A DNA stretch of 34,992 bases, from NCBI GenBank assembly GCA_964530165.1, contig CAZGYE010000021.1, positions 1 through 34,992 of the forward strand, written 5' to 3'. The position numbers and the translations under genes are program-made. The stretch comes from CAZGYE01 sp964530165. Its GTDB lineage: Bacteria; Planctomycetota; Planctomycetia; Planctomycetales; Planctomycetaceae. Under the pieces are notes generated by a model, which had not been told where the DNA came from, did no database searches, and worked only from the letters and a program-made list of their open reading frames with translations. Shown here piece after piece: positions 25,039-33,192 of this stretch. Within the stretch, counting starts at the first letter, position 1. The number at the start of each line of letters is the position of its first letter.

Positions 25039-25965
25039 ATGGGCTGTGACGTTTGGATGTACGGGTCGCAACCGAATGCTCAGCTGCAGCAAGAGTGTGT
25101 GGATTGGATCGATTCGGAACCACCTGGAGCCCCTTGGCCGCCGATCAATCTACCATTCACGCCGCCAGCACTGATTCCGTTTGACTGCCGGCTTCCGCCC
25201 CAAGTAGATGGAAACGGAGACACGACTGCAAAACTCCGGAGCGAATACCAAAACGCTTTCGCGAGTTATCAGTCCATACATTCTGCTGTGTTTGTCCGCT
25301 TGGATCAGCTACGCTTGAGCCGAGATTTCCGGCTCGGCTTCGGCCGCAAGCACAGCACGCTCGTTGGCGGTCTTTACGAACAAGAAGGTTACCCCAATCC
25401 CACAGATGATGAACGTCATTTTTTCATAACCGGCGGCGTATTTTGGCGTGTGGGGACGGGAGACCCCGCAACATATCTCTTCGCTCACGCCTTGCGAACT
25501 CGCTTCATCCCCAATTTGTACTTTGCCGCGGACTACGACGTCGAGTTATTTGAGGAACTCATACACGAATTCGGCGTTCACGAAATGATCCAATCCGCTG
25601 ATATTGACTCATTGGATGGGGTCCTTGAACAGTCGGCGTTGACACTCCGTGAGACATATCAAAAAATCACAGACGCGGCCATTCGTGAACGGCAGCAATG
25701 TGAAGAGACACGACGTAGGGAAGCCGTGCAAGAGCTCCGAGACTCCACGCCGAACAGCCGGGATATTCGGATTGACGATCTGGCAATGCTCCTTTCTCTT
25801 GCTGCCGTTGCTATTCTCAAGCAGTCTGGTATCACCACGCTCGGTCAACTCGCCTCGCGAACGGAGCAACAGGTCCGATCACTTCCCAATGTCGGCGAGA
25901 CTACGTTTGATGGATTTGCGGAATTGCTCAAGGAGTTCGATCTGGACTTCGACGCGGAAAGCTAA
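25039..25965 (+). CDS. Unknown protein with C-terminal RNAP alpha-CTD-like domain, copy 2
   Basis: This 308-aa paralogue of the gene 49 bp upstream shares MGCDVWMYG, LRSEYxNAF, FVRLDQLRLSR, YLFAHALRT-FIPNL, ADYDVELFEELIHE and the alpha-CTD-like end (IRIDDLAMLL, ITTLGQLASRTEQQV, LPNVGETTFDGFAELL). The proteins differ most in residues about 35-60 and 110-140, and in the linker helix (REAVQELRDST). Such divergence in one face with a conserved core suggests partner or ligand specialisation, though this is inference. Both genes are on the same strand and probably one transcript. An ATG start with GAAGGAAG upstream is well placed. Confidence 0.8.
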   Translation: MGCDVWMYGSQPNAQLQQECVDWIDSEPPGAPWPPINLPFTPPALIPFDCRLPPQVDGNGDTTAKLRSEYQNAFASYQSIHSAVFVRLDQLRLSRDFRLGFGRKHSTLVGGLYEQEGYPNPTDDERHFFITGGVFWRVGTGDPATYLFAHALRTRFIPNLYFAADYDVELFEELIHEFGVHEMIQSADIDSLDGVLEQSALTLRETYQKITDAAIRERQQCEETRRREAVQELRDSTPNSRDIRIDDLAMLLSLAAVAILKQSGITTLGQLASRTEQQVRSLPNVGETTFDGFAELLKEFDLDFDAES

Positions 25966-26092
25966 GTGATTGCGTATCGTCGATGTCTAGGCAGGGTGCC
26001 CGTGACGTCCCAGCCGACTTTCGGGGTTTTTGCGTCGTCCTCTTCTTGATTGCAGTTGGCTGGTCATCCCTCTTTCCGAGGAGAACTGTTTG

Positions 26093-26120
26093 GGCCGGCT
26101 CCTGCCGGCCGTGCTATGCT
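26093..26120 (+). promoter_or_regulatory. Hairpin plus TGCTATGCT promoter before the recombinase gene
   Basis: GGCCGGC (26093-26099) and GCCGGCC (26104-26110) form a perfect 7-bp stem with a 4-base loop. A TGC-extended TATGCT -10 box (26115-26120) follows directly, ending 10 bases before the ATG at 26131. The palindrome overlies the -10/-35 spacer, so it could be an operator. No T-run makes it a terminator. Confidence 0.45.
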
Positions 26121-26130
26121 GTCGCACGCA

Positions 26131-27078
26131 ATGTCGGCACTACACGATGCCATTGAACGGTATCTCACATTTCTGCAGTCCGAGGAAAACAAGGCACCCC
26201 TCACGATCCAAAGCTATCGCTTATCCCTCCGGCTGACCGATACGCTCATGGGCATTGATGCGCCAGAGCAGGTCGACAAAGCGACCGCCCGCACGCTCAA
26301 ACAGGGATTGCATTCCTACCGCACAGAGCGCGGCCATCCGCTATCGGTGCGAACCAAGAACCATCACCTCACGGTGCTGCGGGCTTTTCTGCGATACCTG
26401 CTGCAGGAAGAAGAGCAGGACGTGTACCCGCCGGATCGTATCCGGCTCTTCAAGGAAGAGCAGCGTAAGGTCAAATTCCTGCGGACTGAGCAGTTGGAAC
26501 GGCTTCTTGCGGCCCCCGACACCTCCACACGCATCGGCAAACGTGACGCCGCGCTTCTGCAGATGTTTTTTTCGACCGGCGCGCGACTTGAGGAACTCCG
26601 GCAACTCAACCGCACGGACATTGATTTTCGCACACGAGAGGCATCCGTTCGCGGCAAAGGCCGCAAAGTCCGCGTGGTGTTTGTCACGGATGCCGCCGCA
26701 GATGCGCTCAAACGGTATCTCGATTCCCGCCTCGACCATTTGGTGCCGCTTTTCATTCGAAGCGACAAAGATGTCCGCTACGCGCTGCCGCCCGGTGAGG
26801 AATTCCGGTTGTCTCGCACAACCATTGGCGAGATTGTGAAGAAGTATGCCGCACTGGCCGGCATCGTCACCAGCGCCTCCCCGCACACGCTGCGTCATTC
26901 CTTCGCGACGGAGATGCTGGCGAATGGTGCGGATCTGCGTTCGTTACAAGAAATGCTCGGCCACAAGGATCTTTCGACGACGCAGATCTACACCCACGTG
27001 ACGCACCCGCGTCTCAAACATGTGCACCAACAGTGCCATCCAGGCCAGAAGGGGAGTGATGGATGGAGGCGGCAATAA
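26131..27078 (+). CDS. Tyrosine recombinase / integrase (XerC/D-like)
   Basis: This enzyme cuts and rejoins DNA at short att or dif-like sites. The 315-aa product has an N-terminal SAM-like core-binding domain (about residues 1-95) and a catalytic domain with all expected residues: Arg152 (GARLEEL), a Lys near 176-179 (GKGRKVRV), His252 and Arg255 (HTLRHSF), His278 (LGHKD) and the nucleophile Tyr287 (IYTHV). Length and motifs fit XerC/D-type integrases. I use the ATG at 26131, ten bases after the -10 box; in-frame codons at 26116 (ATG) and 26050 (TTG) are alternatives. It is probably the integrase of the surrounding element. No att sites can be identified with confidence. Confidence 0.92.
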   Translation: MSALHDAIERYLTFLQSEENKAPLTIQSYRLSLRLTDTLMGIDAPEQVDKATARTLKQGLHSYRTERGHPLSVRTKNHHLTVLRAFLRYLLQEEEQDVYPPDRIRLFKEEQRKVKFLRTEQLERLLAAPDTSTRIGKRDAALLQMFFSTGARLEELRQLNRTDIDFRTREASVRGKGRKVRVVFVTDAAADALKRYLDSRLDHLVPLFIRSDKDVRYALPPGEEFRLSRTTIGEIVKKYAALAGIVTSASPHTLRHSFATEMLANGADLRSLQEMLGHKDLSTTQIYTHVTHPRLKHVHQQCHPGQKGSDGWRRQ

Positions 27079-27359
27079 GGCATCTTATACGCGGCGCGCC
27101 GGGAACGACGTCGCATTTCCGGGTGCCACGGTCGCTTTCGCATCGCGTCTGACAGGGGTTGCATTCCCATACGGTTATTTTAGGGACAATCACTCTTAAC
27201 CATAACAAAAAATACGGATATGCTATGTACCAATGGAAACGAGGAAAATCATGCCCGCTCCCCCCGGGAACCAGTCTTCTCTTTCGAAAGGTACGATGAG
27301 AGATTTCCGTTCAACCTTTGCACTTGCAACACTCGGCATTGGAGTGTTGTTTGCGTGTG

Positions 27360-27447
27360 CCCGACGAATACGAGCGGCAGATCAACTCTTACAACTTCTG
27401 ATACTGTCGGAGATGGGATCGCTGAAGATCGTCAGCAGGCCGGACGG
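27360..27447 (+). pseudogene. Degenerate copy of the end of the 17327-17653 gene
   Basis: The frame PDEYERQINSYNF, stop, YCRRWDR, stop matches the C-terminus of the minus-strand gene at 17327-17653 (PEQYFLQIKSYNFRYCRTWNR, stop), with CGA changed to TGA. The nucleotide match goes on past the stop through GATCGTCAGCAGGCCGGACGG, so it is a true DNA repeat. No complete gene remains. It lies 282 bp after the integrase and is in opposite orientation to its partner. Confidence 0.7.
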
Positions 27448-27453
27448 CGTCGG

Positions 27454-28536
27454 TTACGGTGCGAAATTGACGACCGTTTGGTCATTGCGGATGCCAAGCC
27501 GCTGATAAATGCCCAACGCCGTCGATCCGGGCGTGTCACCTGGCGAGCACCAAGATCCTGCGCCAAGTGTCCCGGCAAACGAGTTGATGTTTTCGCTGAG
27601 GAAATGTACCGAGCCGTCGACGAACAGAAAATGCGCGCCGCCCTCGTGCATGCTACCGAAGGCGTATTCTGCATCGCCAGGCGATTGCAGTGGTGCCGTC
27701 TGGATTGTAGAGTTGATTGAAGAGCTTACGGCGCGGACCATGCCGATCGCATTTTGGCTATTAAGTCGGGTGCCGCACCAGTGACCAGCGCCGGAAAACG
27801 TGTTGTCGCTGTTTCTGAAGCCCGCCTCTCCCACAAGGATAGTGTTACTTGTCCCGTCGATCACATCTCGTACGCTGACGTTGCTGTTCTGATGGAACAT
27901 ACCATTCGAAGCAAAATGAGTAGTGAAACTGCTGGCATTGTTGCCCGGAGAGCTGGGTCGGCAGAATCCGGAATTTGGACTGGACCCGTCTTTATTCTCC
28001 GCGGAGTTTCCATAGTTGCCCAGATAGTTTGTAATGCCATTGGCGCGCTGGTCGGCGATGGTTGTTTTTCCTGGGACGATGATTCGGCAATTGTCATAGG
28101 TAATACGACTAACTGGATCGGTAATATCACTGGGACACTGGTACTGAGGCAAGGATGTTTCCACGTCCGCAGCATCTGCCGTGCTTCCACCAAGCCCGTT
28201 GTCGATGATATAGGAGTTAGTGATACCCAACGACTTGTACAACGCCGATTCGTCGAGGTATGGCAGGATTCTAGCGGACCAGGAAAACACGGCCATCCCC
28301 TCGGTAACCATACTAGCAGGATGGACCCAACCGCACGGAAACTTCCCGAAGACGTCGTGGTAGTTGTGCAGTGCCAGGCCGATTTGTTTCAGATTGTTCC
28401 GGCATTGCGTGCGTCTGGCGGCTTCTCTTGCTTGTTGAACGGCCGGCAGTAGCAGCGCGATCAAAATGGCAATGATCGCAATCACCACCAGCAATTCGAT
28501 TAGCGTAAAAGCTCGTTTTTGTCGACAATTGGTCAC
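27454..28536 (-). CDS. DUF1559 protein with pilin-like N-terminus
   Basis: DUF1559 proteins are a very large planctomycete family; they begin like type IV pilins or pseudopilins but their role is unknown. The N-terminus is KRAFTLIELLVVIAIIAILI, a prepilin cleavage and methylation site followed by a hydrophobic helix, then REAARRTQCRNNLKQIGLALHNYHD, landmark NNLKQIGLA. The C-terminal H-X9-DG segment (SMHEGGAHFLFVDGSVHFL) is diagnostic. I start at GTG 28536, giving 360 aa, because AAGGAG lies seven bases upstream and the leader is then eight residues long; ATGs at 28608 and 28617 give an unusual N-terminal extension. It is probably secreted or membrane-anchored. Confidence 0.93.
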   Translation of the reverse strand: MTNCRQKRAFTLIELLVVIAIIAILIALLLPAVQQAREAARRTQCRNNLKQIGLALHNYHDVFGKFPCGWVHPASMVTEGMAVFSWSARILPYLDESALYKSLGITNSYIIDNGLGGSTADAADVETSLPQYQCPSDITDPVSRITYDNCRIIVPGKTTIADQRANGITNYLGNYGNSAENKDGSSPNSGFCRPSSPGNNASSFTTHFASNGMFHQNSNVSVRDVIDGTSNTILVGEAGFRNSDNTFSGAGHWCGTRLNSQNAIGMVRAVSSSINSTIQTAPLQSPGDAEYAFGSMHEGGAHFLFVDGSVHFLSENINSFAGTLGAGSWCSPGDTPGSTALGIYQRLGIRNDQTVVNFAP

Positions 28537-28543
28537 TTTGGCG

Positions 28544-28549
28544 CTCCTT
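28544..28549 (-). promoter_or_regulatory. Shine-Dalgarno deciding the DUF1559 start
   Basis: AAGGAG on the minus strand lies seven bases before the GTG at 28536. It supports a short prepilin leader over the longer in-frame ATG starts. Confidence 0.75.
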
Positions 28550-28550
28550 A

Positions 28551-28867
28551 GGTTGCAGCGAAACAACGTGTGACGGGAGGCGACGACAGGAGATTCAAGC
28601 GCTTCCATTATTGACATCCCTCGCGATTCACTGTGGTCTCTATGCACTGAATGTCGGTTGGCCGAAGATTCAGGCCAAGAATTACTCGAATTCTCTGGTA
28701 AAACTGAAATCTGATCGCGCTCGTTCAAATCTCACTGTGTGTTCGGGTGATCAACGCGTGAACAGCGCACAATACCCATGGAAACGCAGAAACGCAAGTC
28801 ACCTTAAATTTCCTGAAAATGGGCAGAATGAACTGGCGGTCAAGAAACGAGATGGATCTGGCGTGCC
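28551..28867. other. Noncoding stretch between DUF1559 and an exonuclease-like remnant
   Basis: I see no convincing gene in these 317 bases. Part of it continues, open but without family similarity, the frame of the remnant at 28868-29066, ending at 28725. The DUF1559 promoter is presumably here (minus strand), but no clear -10/-35 pair stands out. Confidence 0.4.
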
Positions 28868-29066
28868 ACGGGCGCCGTTCCGTGAGTTCCCCGACCAGGA
28901 TCTCCAGAAAGTTTAATCCGACGTTCGCAGTCGGAGCCGGATTCTGGAGAGCGGCTGTGCGCCACAACGCCGCTTCCTGCAGGCCGACCAGCGATGGTGG
29001 GTCGTCGTCGATTTGATCTGCCAGAGTTTTCGCACGTTCTCCCCCTTGTCGACCGTGCCGGGACAG
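28868..29066 (-). pseudogene. Fragment of an endonuclease/exonuclease/phosphatase-family gene
   Basis: On the minus strand one frame reads ERAKTLADQIDDDPPSLVG, LQEAALWRTAALQNP and NFLEILVGELTER. The LVGLQE motif after a helix of the form A-x-x-L-A-D-Q-I is typical of the Mg-binding N-terminal half of endonuclease/exonuclease/phosphatase (EEP) proteins. A stop lies upstream at 29067-29069, no start with signal peptide is present and the downstream catalytic part is missing. It is therefore a remnant. It sits 15 bp from the kinase stop codon. Confidence 0.6.
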
Positions 29067-29081
29067 TCAACGTACCCGCAA

Positions 29082-32000
29082 TCATGGTCGTATGGCTCCT
29101 CCGATTTCACGATTCGACTTCAAGGCATTCCACACCTTCAGTGTGTTGTCATCACTGCCGCTGACGATCCGCTGCCCGTCCGGGCTGAACGCTACACCAT
29201 AGATTCTGCCTGTGTGTCCTTTGAGCGTGAGTGTCTCATGGCCGGTCTGGGCATCCCAAACCTTCAGCGTGTTGTCCCAACTGCCACTGACGATCCGCCG
29301 GCCGTCGGGGCTGAACGCTACGCTCCAGACAATACTGGTGTGCCCTTTGAGGGTCAGCGTCTCCTGACCACTCTGTATGTCCCACACCTTCAGTGTGTTG
29401 TCATCACTGCCGCTGACGATCCGCTGCCCGTCCGGGCTGAAAGTCACGCTCCAGACAGACTGGCTGTGCCCGTTACAAGTGAGCATCTCCTCCCCGGTCT
29501 GAGCATCCCACACCTTCAGTGTGGTGTCATCACTGCCGCTAACAATCCGCCGGCCGTCCGGGCTGAAAGCCACGCTCCAGACAGGCTTGCTGTGCCCTTT
29601 GAGATTAAGCGTCTCCTTCCCGGTCTGAGCATCCCATACCTTCAACTCGCCATGCTTGCCGTATTCCCCTCCGCCGGAAACGATCCGCAGACCGTCTGGG
29701 CTGAACGCCGCGCAAGTCGGACAGCTCGCATGCCCTTCAAACGTCAGCGTCTCCTGGCCGCTCTGGGCATCCCACAGCTTGAGCGACCGGTCGTGACTGC
29801 CGCTTACAATCCGCCGACCGTCCGGGCTGAAAGCCACGGCCCTGACAGCAGCGGTGTGGCCTTTGAGTGTGAGTGTCTCCTGGCCGGTCTTGGCATCCCA
29901 CACCTTAATCTCACCCGGCTCGTCCCGCCTCCCGCCGCCGCTGACGATCCGCCGTCCGTCCGGGCTGAAAGCTACGCACCGGACAGAGCCGGTGTGCCCA
30001 CTGAGCGTTGGCGTCTCCTGCCCTTTCTCGACATCCCATAATTTGAGTGTGCTATCCCAGCTACCGCTAACGATCCGGCGGCTATCCGGGCTGAACGCGA
30101 CGCTCATGACGGCGTCGGTGTGCCCTTTGAAGGTCCGCGTCACCTGGCCGGTCTCGGCATCCCATACCTTGACCTGAGCAGACTTGTTGAATCGAAAACC
30201 ACTGCCGCTAACGATCCGATGGCCGTCGGAGCTGAACGCCACGCTATGGACACTGCCGGTGTGCCCTCCGAGCATGAGCAACGACTGGCCGCTCTGGGCA
30301 TCCCATACTCCTAGCATCTGGTCATCACCGCCGCTAACAATCCGCCGGCCGTCCGGACTGAAAGCCACGCTACTGACAGAGCCGGTGTGCCCTTTGAGTG
30401 TGAGCGTCTGTTGGCCGGTCTGGGCATTCCATACCTTTACCGTCTTGTCCGAACTGCCGCTGACGATCTGCAAATCCACATCCTCCGGGCTGAAAGTCAC
30501 GCTGTTGACAGGTTCGGTGTGCCCTTCGAAGGTCAGCGTCACCTGGCCGCTCTCGACATCCCATACCTTTACTGTCTTGTCCGAGCTGCCGCTGACGATC
30601 TGCAAAGCGTCCGGGCTGAAAGCCACACTGTTTACAGATCCGGTGTGCCCTTTAAGTGTAGCCTTCTCCTGGCCGGTCTGGGCATCCCAGACTCTTAGCG
30701 TCTCGTCATCACTGCCGCTGACGATCCACAAACCGTCCGGGCTGAACGCCACGCTGTTGACAGGCGCGGTGTGCCCGTTGAGATTGAGCATCTCCTGTCC
30801 AGTCTGGATATTCCATACCTTCAGCTCCCCCTCCCCAGGCTTTAAAGAACGATCGCCACCGCCGCTGACGATCCGCCTTCCGTCTGGGCTGAAAGCCACG
30901 CTCGTGACAGCCAGCGTGTGCCCTTTGAGTGTCTGCTGATTGCTGGTGAACAAAGTGTAAAGATAATCGTGCTCCCAGCCGCGGAAGTCCGAGTCGCAGG
31001 CATTCAGCGACTCCCAAGCAGCCTGGACGTATCCATCGTTCCAGAGTTGCTGGGCCCGAGCAATCTGGCTGGCATAGAGCTGCCACTCCGAACGTAAGAG
31101 TTCACGCTCAGCTCGTTCTGTCTCACTTCTTGCCAGGCTCGTCGCTTTTTTTTCTCCGTCGAGGGCGATTTGCAGGTGAATCGCAAAATACGTGGAAACT
31201 GTAGCGCCGATCAACAGCACCAACATCACGGCTGCACTCAGGCTAGCGACGATCGGATTGCGCCGGCACCACCGCCAGGCTCGCGCGGCGCGGCTGATGG
31301 GACGGGCTTGGATTGGTTCGCCGTGGAGAAAACGGCCGAGGTCGCCGCACAATTCGGCGGCCGTTTGATAGCGCCGCTCTGGTTCCTTGTCCATCGCCTT
31401 CAGGCAAATGGTCTCCAAATCGCGGGAAATCTGATCGTTGAGCAGGCATGGCGAAACGGGTTCCTTTTCCAGCACCTGCTGGATCGTCTCCAGCGCAGTG
31501 GCCGCCTGAAACGGCGGCCGGCCCGTCAACAAGCAATACAGGGTAGCACCAAGCGAGTAGACATCCGACAGCGGACCCACCTCGCCCGTCTTGCCGCTCG
31601 CCTGTTCCGGCGGCATGTAGCTTGGGGTTCCAATGATTGTGCCGGTCGCTGTCAGGCTACTGTCACCCTCGGTCTTTCGGGCAAGGCCGAAATCGGTGAT
31701 TTTGGCTTGGCCATCGTTGTCCAGCAGGACGTTGCTCGGTTTCAAATCACGGTGGATGACTCCCCGCTCGTGGGCGTAAGTAATCGCTTCCGCGATCTGT
31801 TCGACCAATGCCGCAGCTTCACGGGGGCGTAGCGGTCCGTCAACGACTTGGTTGGCAAGACTTGCACCTTCGATGAACCCCATCGAGAAAAAGTGCTGCC
31901 CTTCGTGTTGACCGACCTCGTGGATCGGCACGATTCCAGGATGGTCCAGGTTAGCAGCCGCCTCGGCTTCGGTGTGGAACCGTCTGACATCGTCCTCGGA

Positions 32001-32558
32001 CGCCAATTGCCCGGCGAGGATCATTTTGAGTGCCACGATCCGCTTCAAACTGATTTGACGGGCTTTGTACACGACACCCATCCCGCCGCGGGCGATTTCC
32101 TCCAGGAGTTCGTAATCGCCGAACTCACTCCCCTTGGAGAGTTTGGGACCAGAGACCTTACTGCCACCCGGAACTACGGTCGACGCGTGCGCGTTGATGC
32201 TCGCATCAACAGTTTCATCCGACTTCCCGTCCCGACCCTCGACAACCATGCTTCGTTGACCACGTTGTCCGCACTCCTGCCGGGCAACGGCACGTTGCAG
32301 GTCCGTCTTCTGCTCGTCTGTCAGTTCTGGATACCGTCGAAAGTAGCTCTCCGGTTGCGTGAATTCACCGCTTCTCGCTCGGTGATCCAGATCGGCATGG
32401 ATTAGCTCAACCAGCAGCGCCTGCCGATCCACACCTTCGGCCGACAAGTAGTCCTCGATCCGGGGACGCTTTCCCTCGACCCAGGCATCTTCAAAGCGCG
32501 CGACGACCTGATCCAGGGCGGCCCATGCTTCACTCGGCAGTTCGTTTGCTTCGGGCAT
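29082..32558 (-). CDS. Membrane Ser/Thr protein kinase with fourteen WD40 repeats
   Basis: This is a Hanks-type kinase that would phosphorylate Ser/Thr residues and bind partners through its propeller. The 1158-aa product has an N-terminal acidic region (1-145); the kinase domain (about 149-412) with GGMGVVYKAR, Lys178 in VALK, HRDLKPSN (Asp271) and DFG (Asp289); a single transmembrane segment (about 436-459); a coiled stretch (460-540); and fourteen WD40 repeats from about 543 to the end, enough for two seven-bladed propellers. The kinase is cytosolic and the propellers probably extracytoplasmic, given the one membrane pass. It starts 34 bp after the sigma-factor gene, so the two are co-transcribed, a common planctomycete pairing. 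Confidence 0.95.
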   Translation of the reverse strand: MPEANELPSEAWAALDQVVARFEDAWVEGKRPRIEDYLSAEGVDRQALLVELIHADLDHRARSGEFTQPESYFRRYPELTDEQKTDLQRAVARQECGQRGQRSMVVEGRDGKSDETVDASINAHASTVVPGGSKVSGPKLSKGSEFGDYELLEEIARGGMGVVYKARQISLKRIVALKMILAGQLASEDDVRRFHTEAEAAANLDHPGIVPIHEVGQHEGQHFFSMGFIEGASLANQVVDGPLRPREAAALVEQIAEAITYAHERGVIHRDLKPSNVLLDNDGQAKITDFGLARKTEGDSSLTATGTIIGTPSYMPPEQASGKTGEVGPLSDVYSLGATLYCLLTGRPPFQAATALETIQQVLEKEPVSPCLLNDQISRDLETICLKAMDKEPERRYQTAAELCGDLGRFLHGEPIQARPISRAARAWRWCRRNPIVASLSAAVMLVLLIGATVSTYFAIHLQIALDGEKKATSLARSETERAERELLRSEWQLYASQIARAQQLWNDGYVQAAWESLNACDSDFRGWEHDYLYTLFTSNQQTLKGHTLAVTSVAFSPDGRRIVSGGGDRSLKPGEGELKVWNIQTGQEMLNLNGHTAPVNSVAFSPDGLWIVSGSDDETLRVWDAQTGQEKATLKGHTGSVNSVAFSPDALQIVSGSSDKTVKVWDVESGQVTLTFEGHTEPVNSVTFSPEDVDLQIVSGSSDKTVKVWNAQTGQQTLTLKGHTGSVSSVAFSPDGRRIVSGGDDQMLGVWDAQSGQSLLMLGGHTGSVHSVAFSSDGHRIVSGSGFRFNKSAQVKVWDAETGQVTRTFKGHTDAVMSVAFSPDSRRIVSGSWDSTLKLWDVEKGQETPTLSGHTGSVRCVAFSPDGRRIVSGGGRRDEPGEIKVWDAKTGQETLTLKGHTAAVRAVAFSPDGRRIVSGSHDRSLKLWDAQSGQETLTFEGHASCPTCAAFSPDGLRIVSGGGEYGKHGELKVWDAQTGKETLNLKGHSKPVWSVAFSPDGRRIVSGSDDTTLKVWDAQTGEEMLTCNGHSQSVWSVTFSPDGQRIVSGSDDNTLKVWDIQSGQETLTLKGHTSIVWSVAFSPDGRRIVSGSWDNTLKVWDAQTGHETLTLKGHTGRIYGVAFSPDGQRIVSGSDDNTLKVWNALKSNREIGGAIRP
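29115..30932. repeat. Tandem WD40-coding repeats
   Basis: The DNA holds fourteen units of about 120-150 bp. Repeated phrases such as the codons for FSPDGRRIVSG and TLKGHT recur with few changes, so recent intragenic duplication or gene conversion is likely. Unit lengths differ where linkers are inserted (for example RFNKSAQ near 30185 and EYGKHGE near 29660). Confidence 0.85.
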
Positions 32559-32592
32559 CGAAGTATCTCAAACTGTGCAGCCGTTTCGAAAG

Positions 32593-33192
32593 TTACTCTT
32601 CGTCTGATTCTTCTACTTCCCGCAATCGTTTGCGGATTCGTGCAAGCACTCGTCGCACAGTTCTTCCCGATCGACCCGTGTGCTCGCTGATCTCCGCTTC
32701 TGTATTTCCTTGGAGTTTCAACGCGACGATCGCTCGGCCCTGTTCGTCCAAGCCTGTCATCACGTGCTCTAACGTGTCAGTCAGCATAACTGCCTCCGCG
32801 GGTGTCGCCTCCCGCGAGAGCACTTGCCAGCTCCCATCCGCATCGTCTCCGAAAAGTTCGTACGGACGTTCGCGACTAACGGCTCGCGCTGCTTGATTGA
32901 AGGTTCTACGCTTCCGGCTGCACTTTCGTACCGTGATGACCACGAGAAGCGCCCACAAGCCGTCCCAGTCGACAATTTCAAATTTTCCCTCTGCCGTTCG
33001 CAGGAAAAAGCTCTTGTAGACGGATTGCAGAACGTCCTCCGCATCAACCTTCCCGCGGATCTGATTTCCCAGTCGGCTGCGTGCCAAGGCGATCAGTCGC
33101 TCCGCGAACCGGTGAAACACCTTTGCCGCTGCATCGTCATCACCGGCTTGGAGCCGTTGCACGAATTCGTCGAATGAACTGTCAGGATTCAT
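32593..33192 (-). CDS. ECF-type RNA polymerase sigma factor
   Basis: This sigma-70-family factor would direct RNA polymerase to a specific promoter set. The 199-aa product shows region 2 (AERLIALARSRLGNQIRGKVDAEDVLQSVYKSFF, landmarks DAEDVLQSVY) and region 4 (IVALKLQGNTEAEISEHTGRSGRTVRRVLARIRKRL, landmark HTGRSGRTVRRVL helix-turn-helix). Length is normal for ECF factors. It heads a two-gene operon with the WD40 kinase (34-bp gap). No anti-sigma gene is adjacent; the kinase may regulate it, as proposed for such planctomycete pairs. The start at 33192 (MNPDSS) is the family-like N-terminus. Confidence 0.93.
   Translation of the reverse strand: MNPDSSFDEFVQRLQAGDDDAAAKVFHRFAERLIALARSRLGNQIRGKVDAEDVLQSVYKSFFLRTAEGKFEIVDWDGLWALLVVITVRKCSRKRRTFNQAARAVSRERPYELFGDDADGSWQVLSREATPAEAVMLTDTLEHVMTGLDEQGRAIVALKLQGNTEAEISEHTGRSGRTVRRVLARIRKRLREVEESDEE

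Noticed and set aside
27233..27505. 90-codon plus-strand frame (METRKIM) after a TGCTATGT box
   Set aside because: Its tail runs through the repeat copy at 27360-27447 in a different frame from the ancestral gene and into the DUF1559 gene antisense; no conserved feature was found.
29013..30041. 342-codon open frame on the plus strand with repeats
   Set aside because: It is the complement of the WD40-coding repeats; its periodicity only mirrors the real gene.
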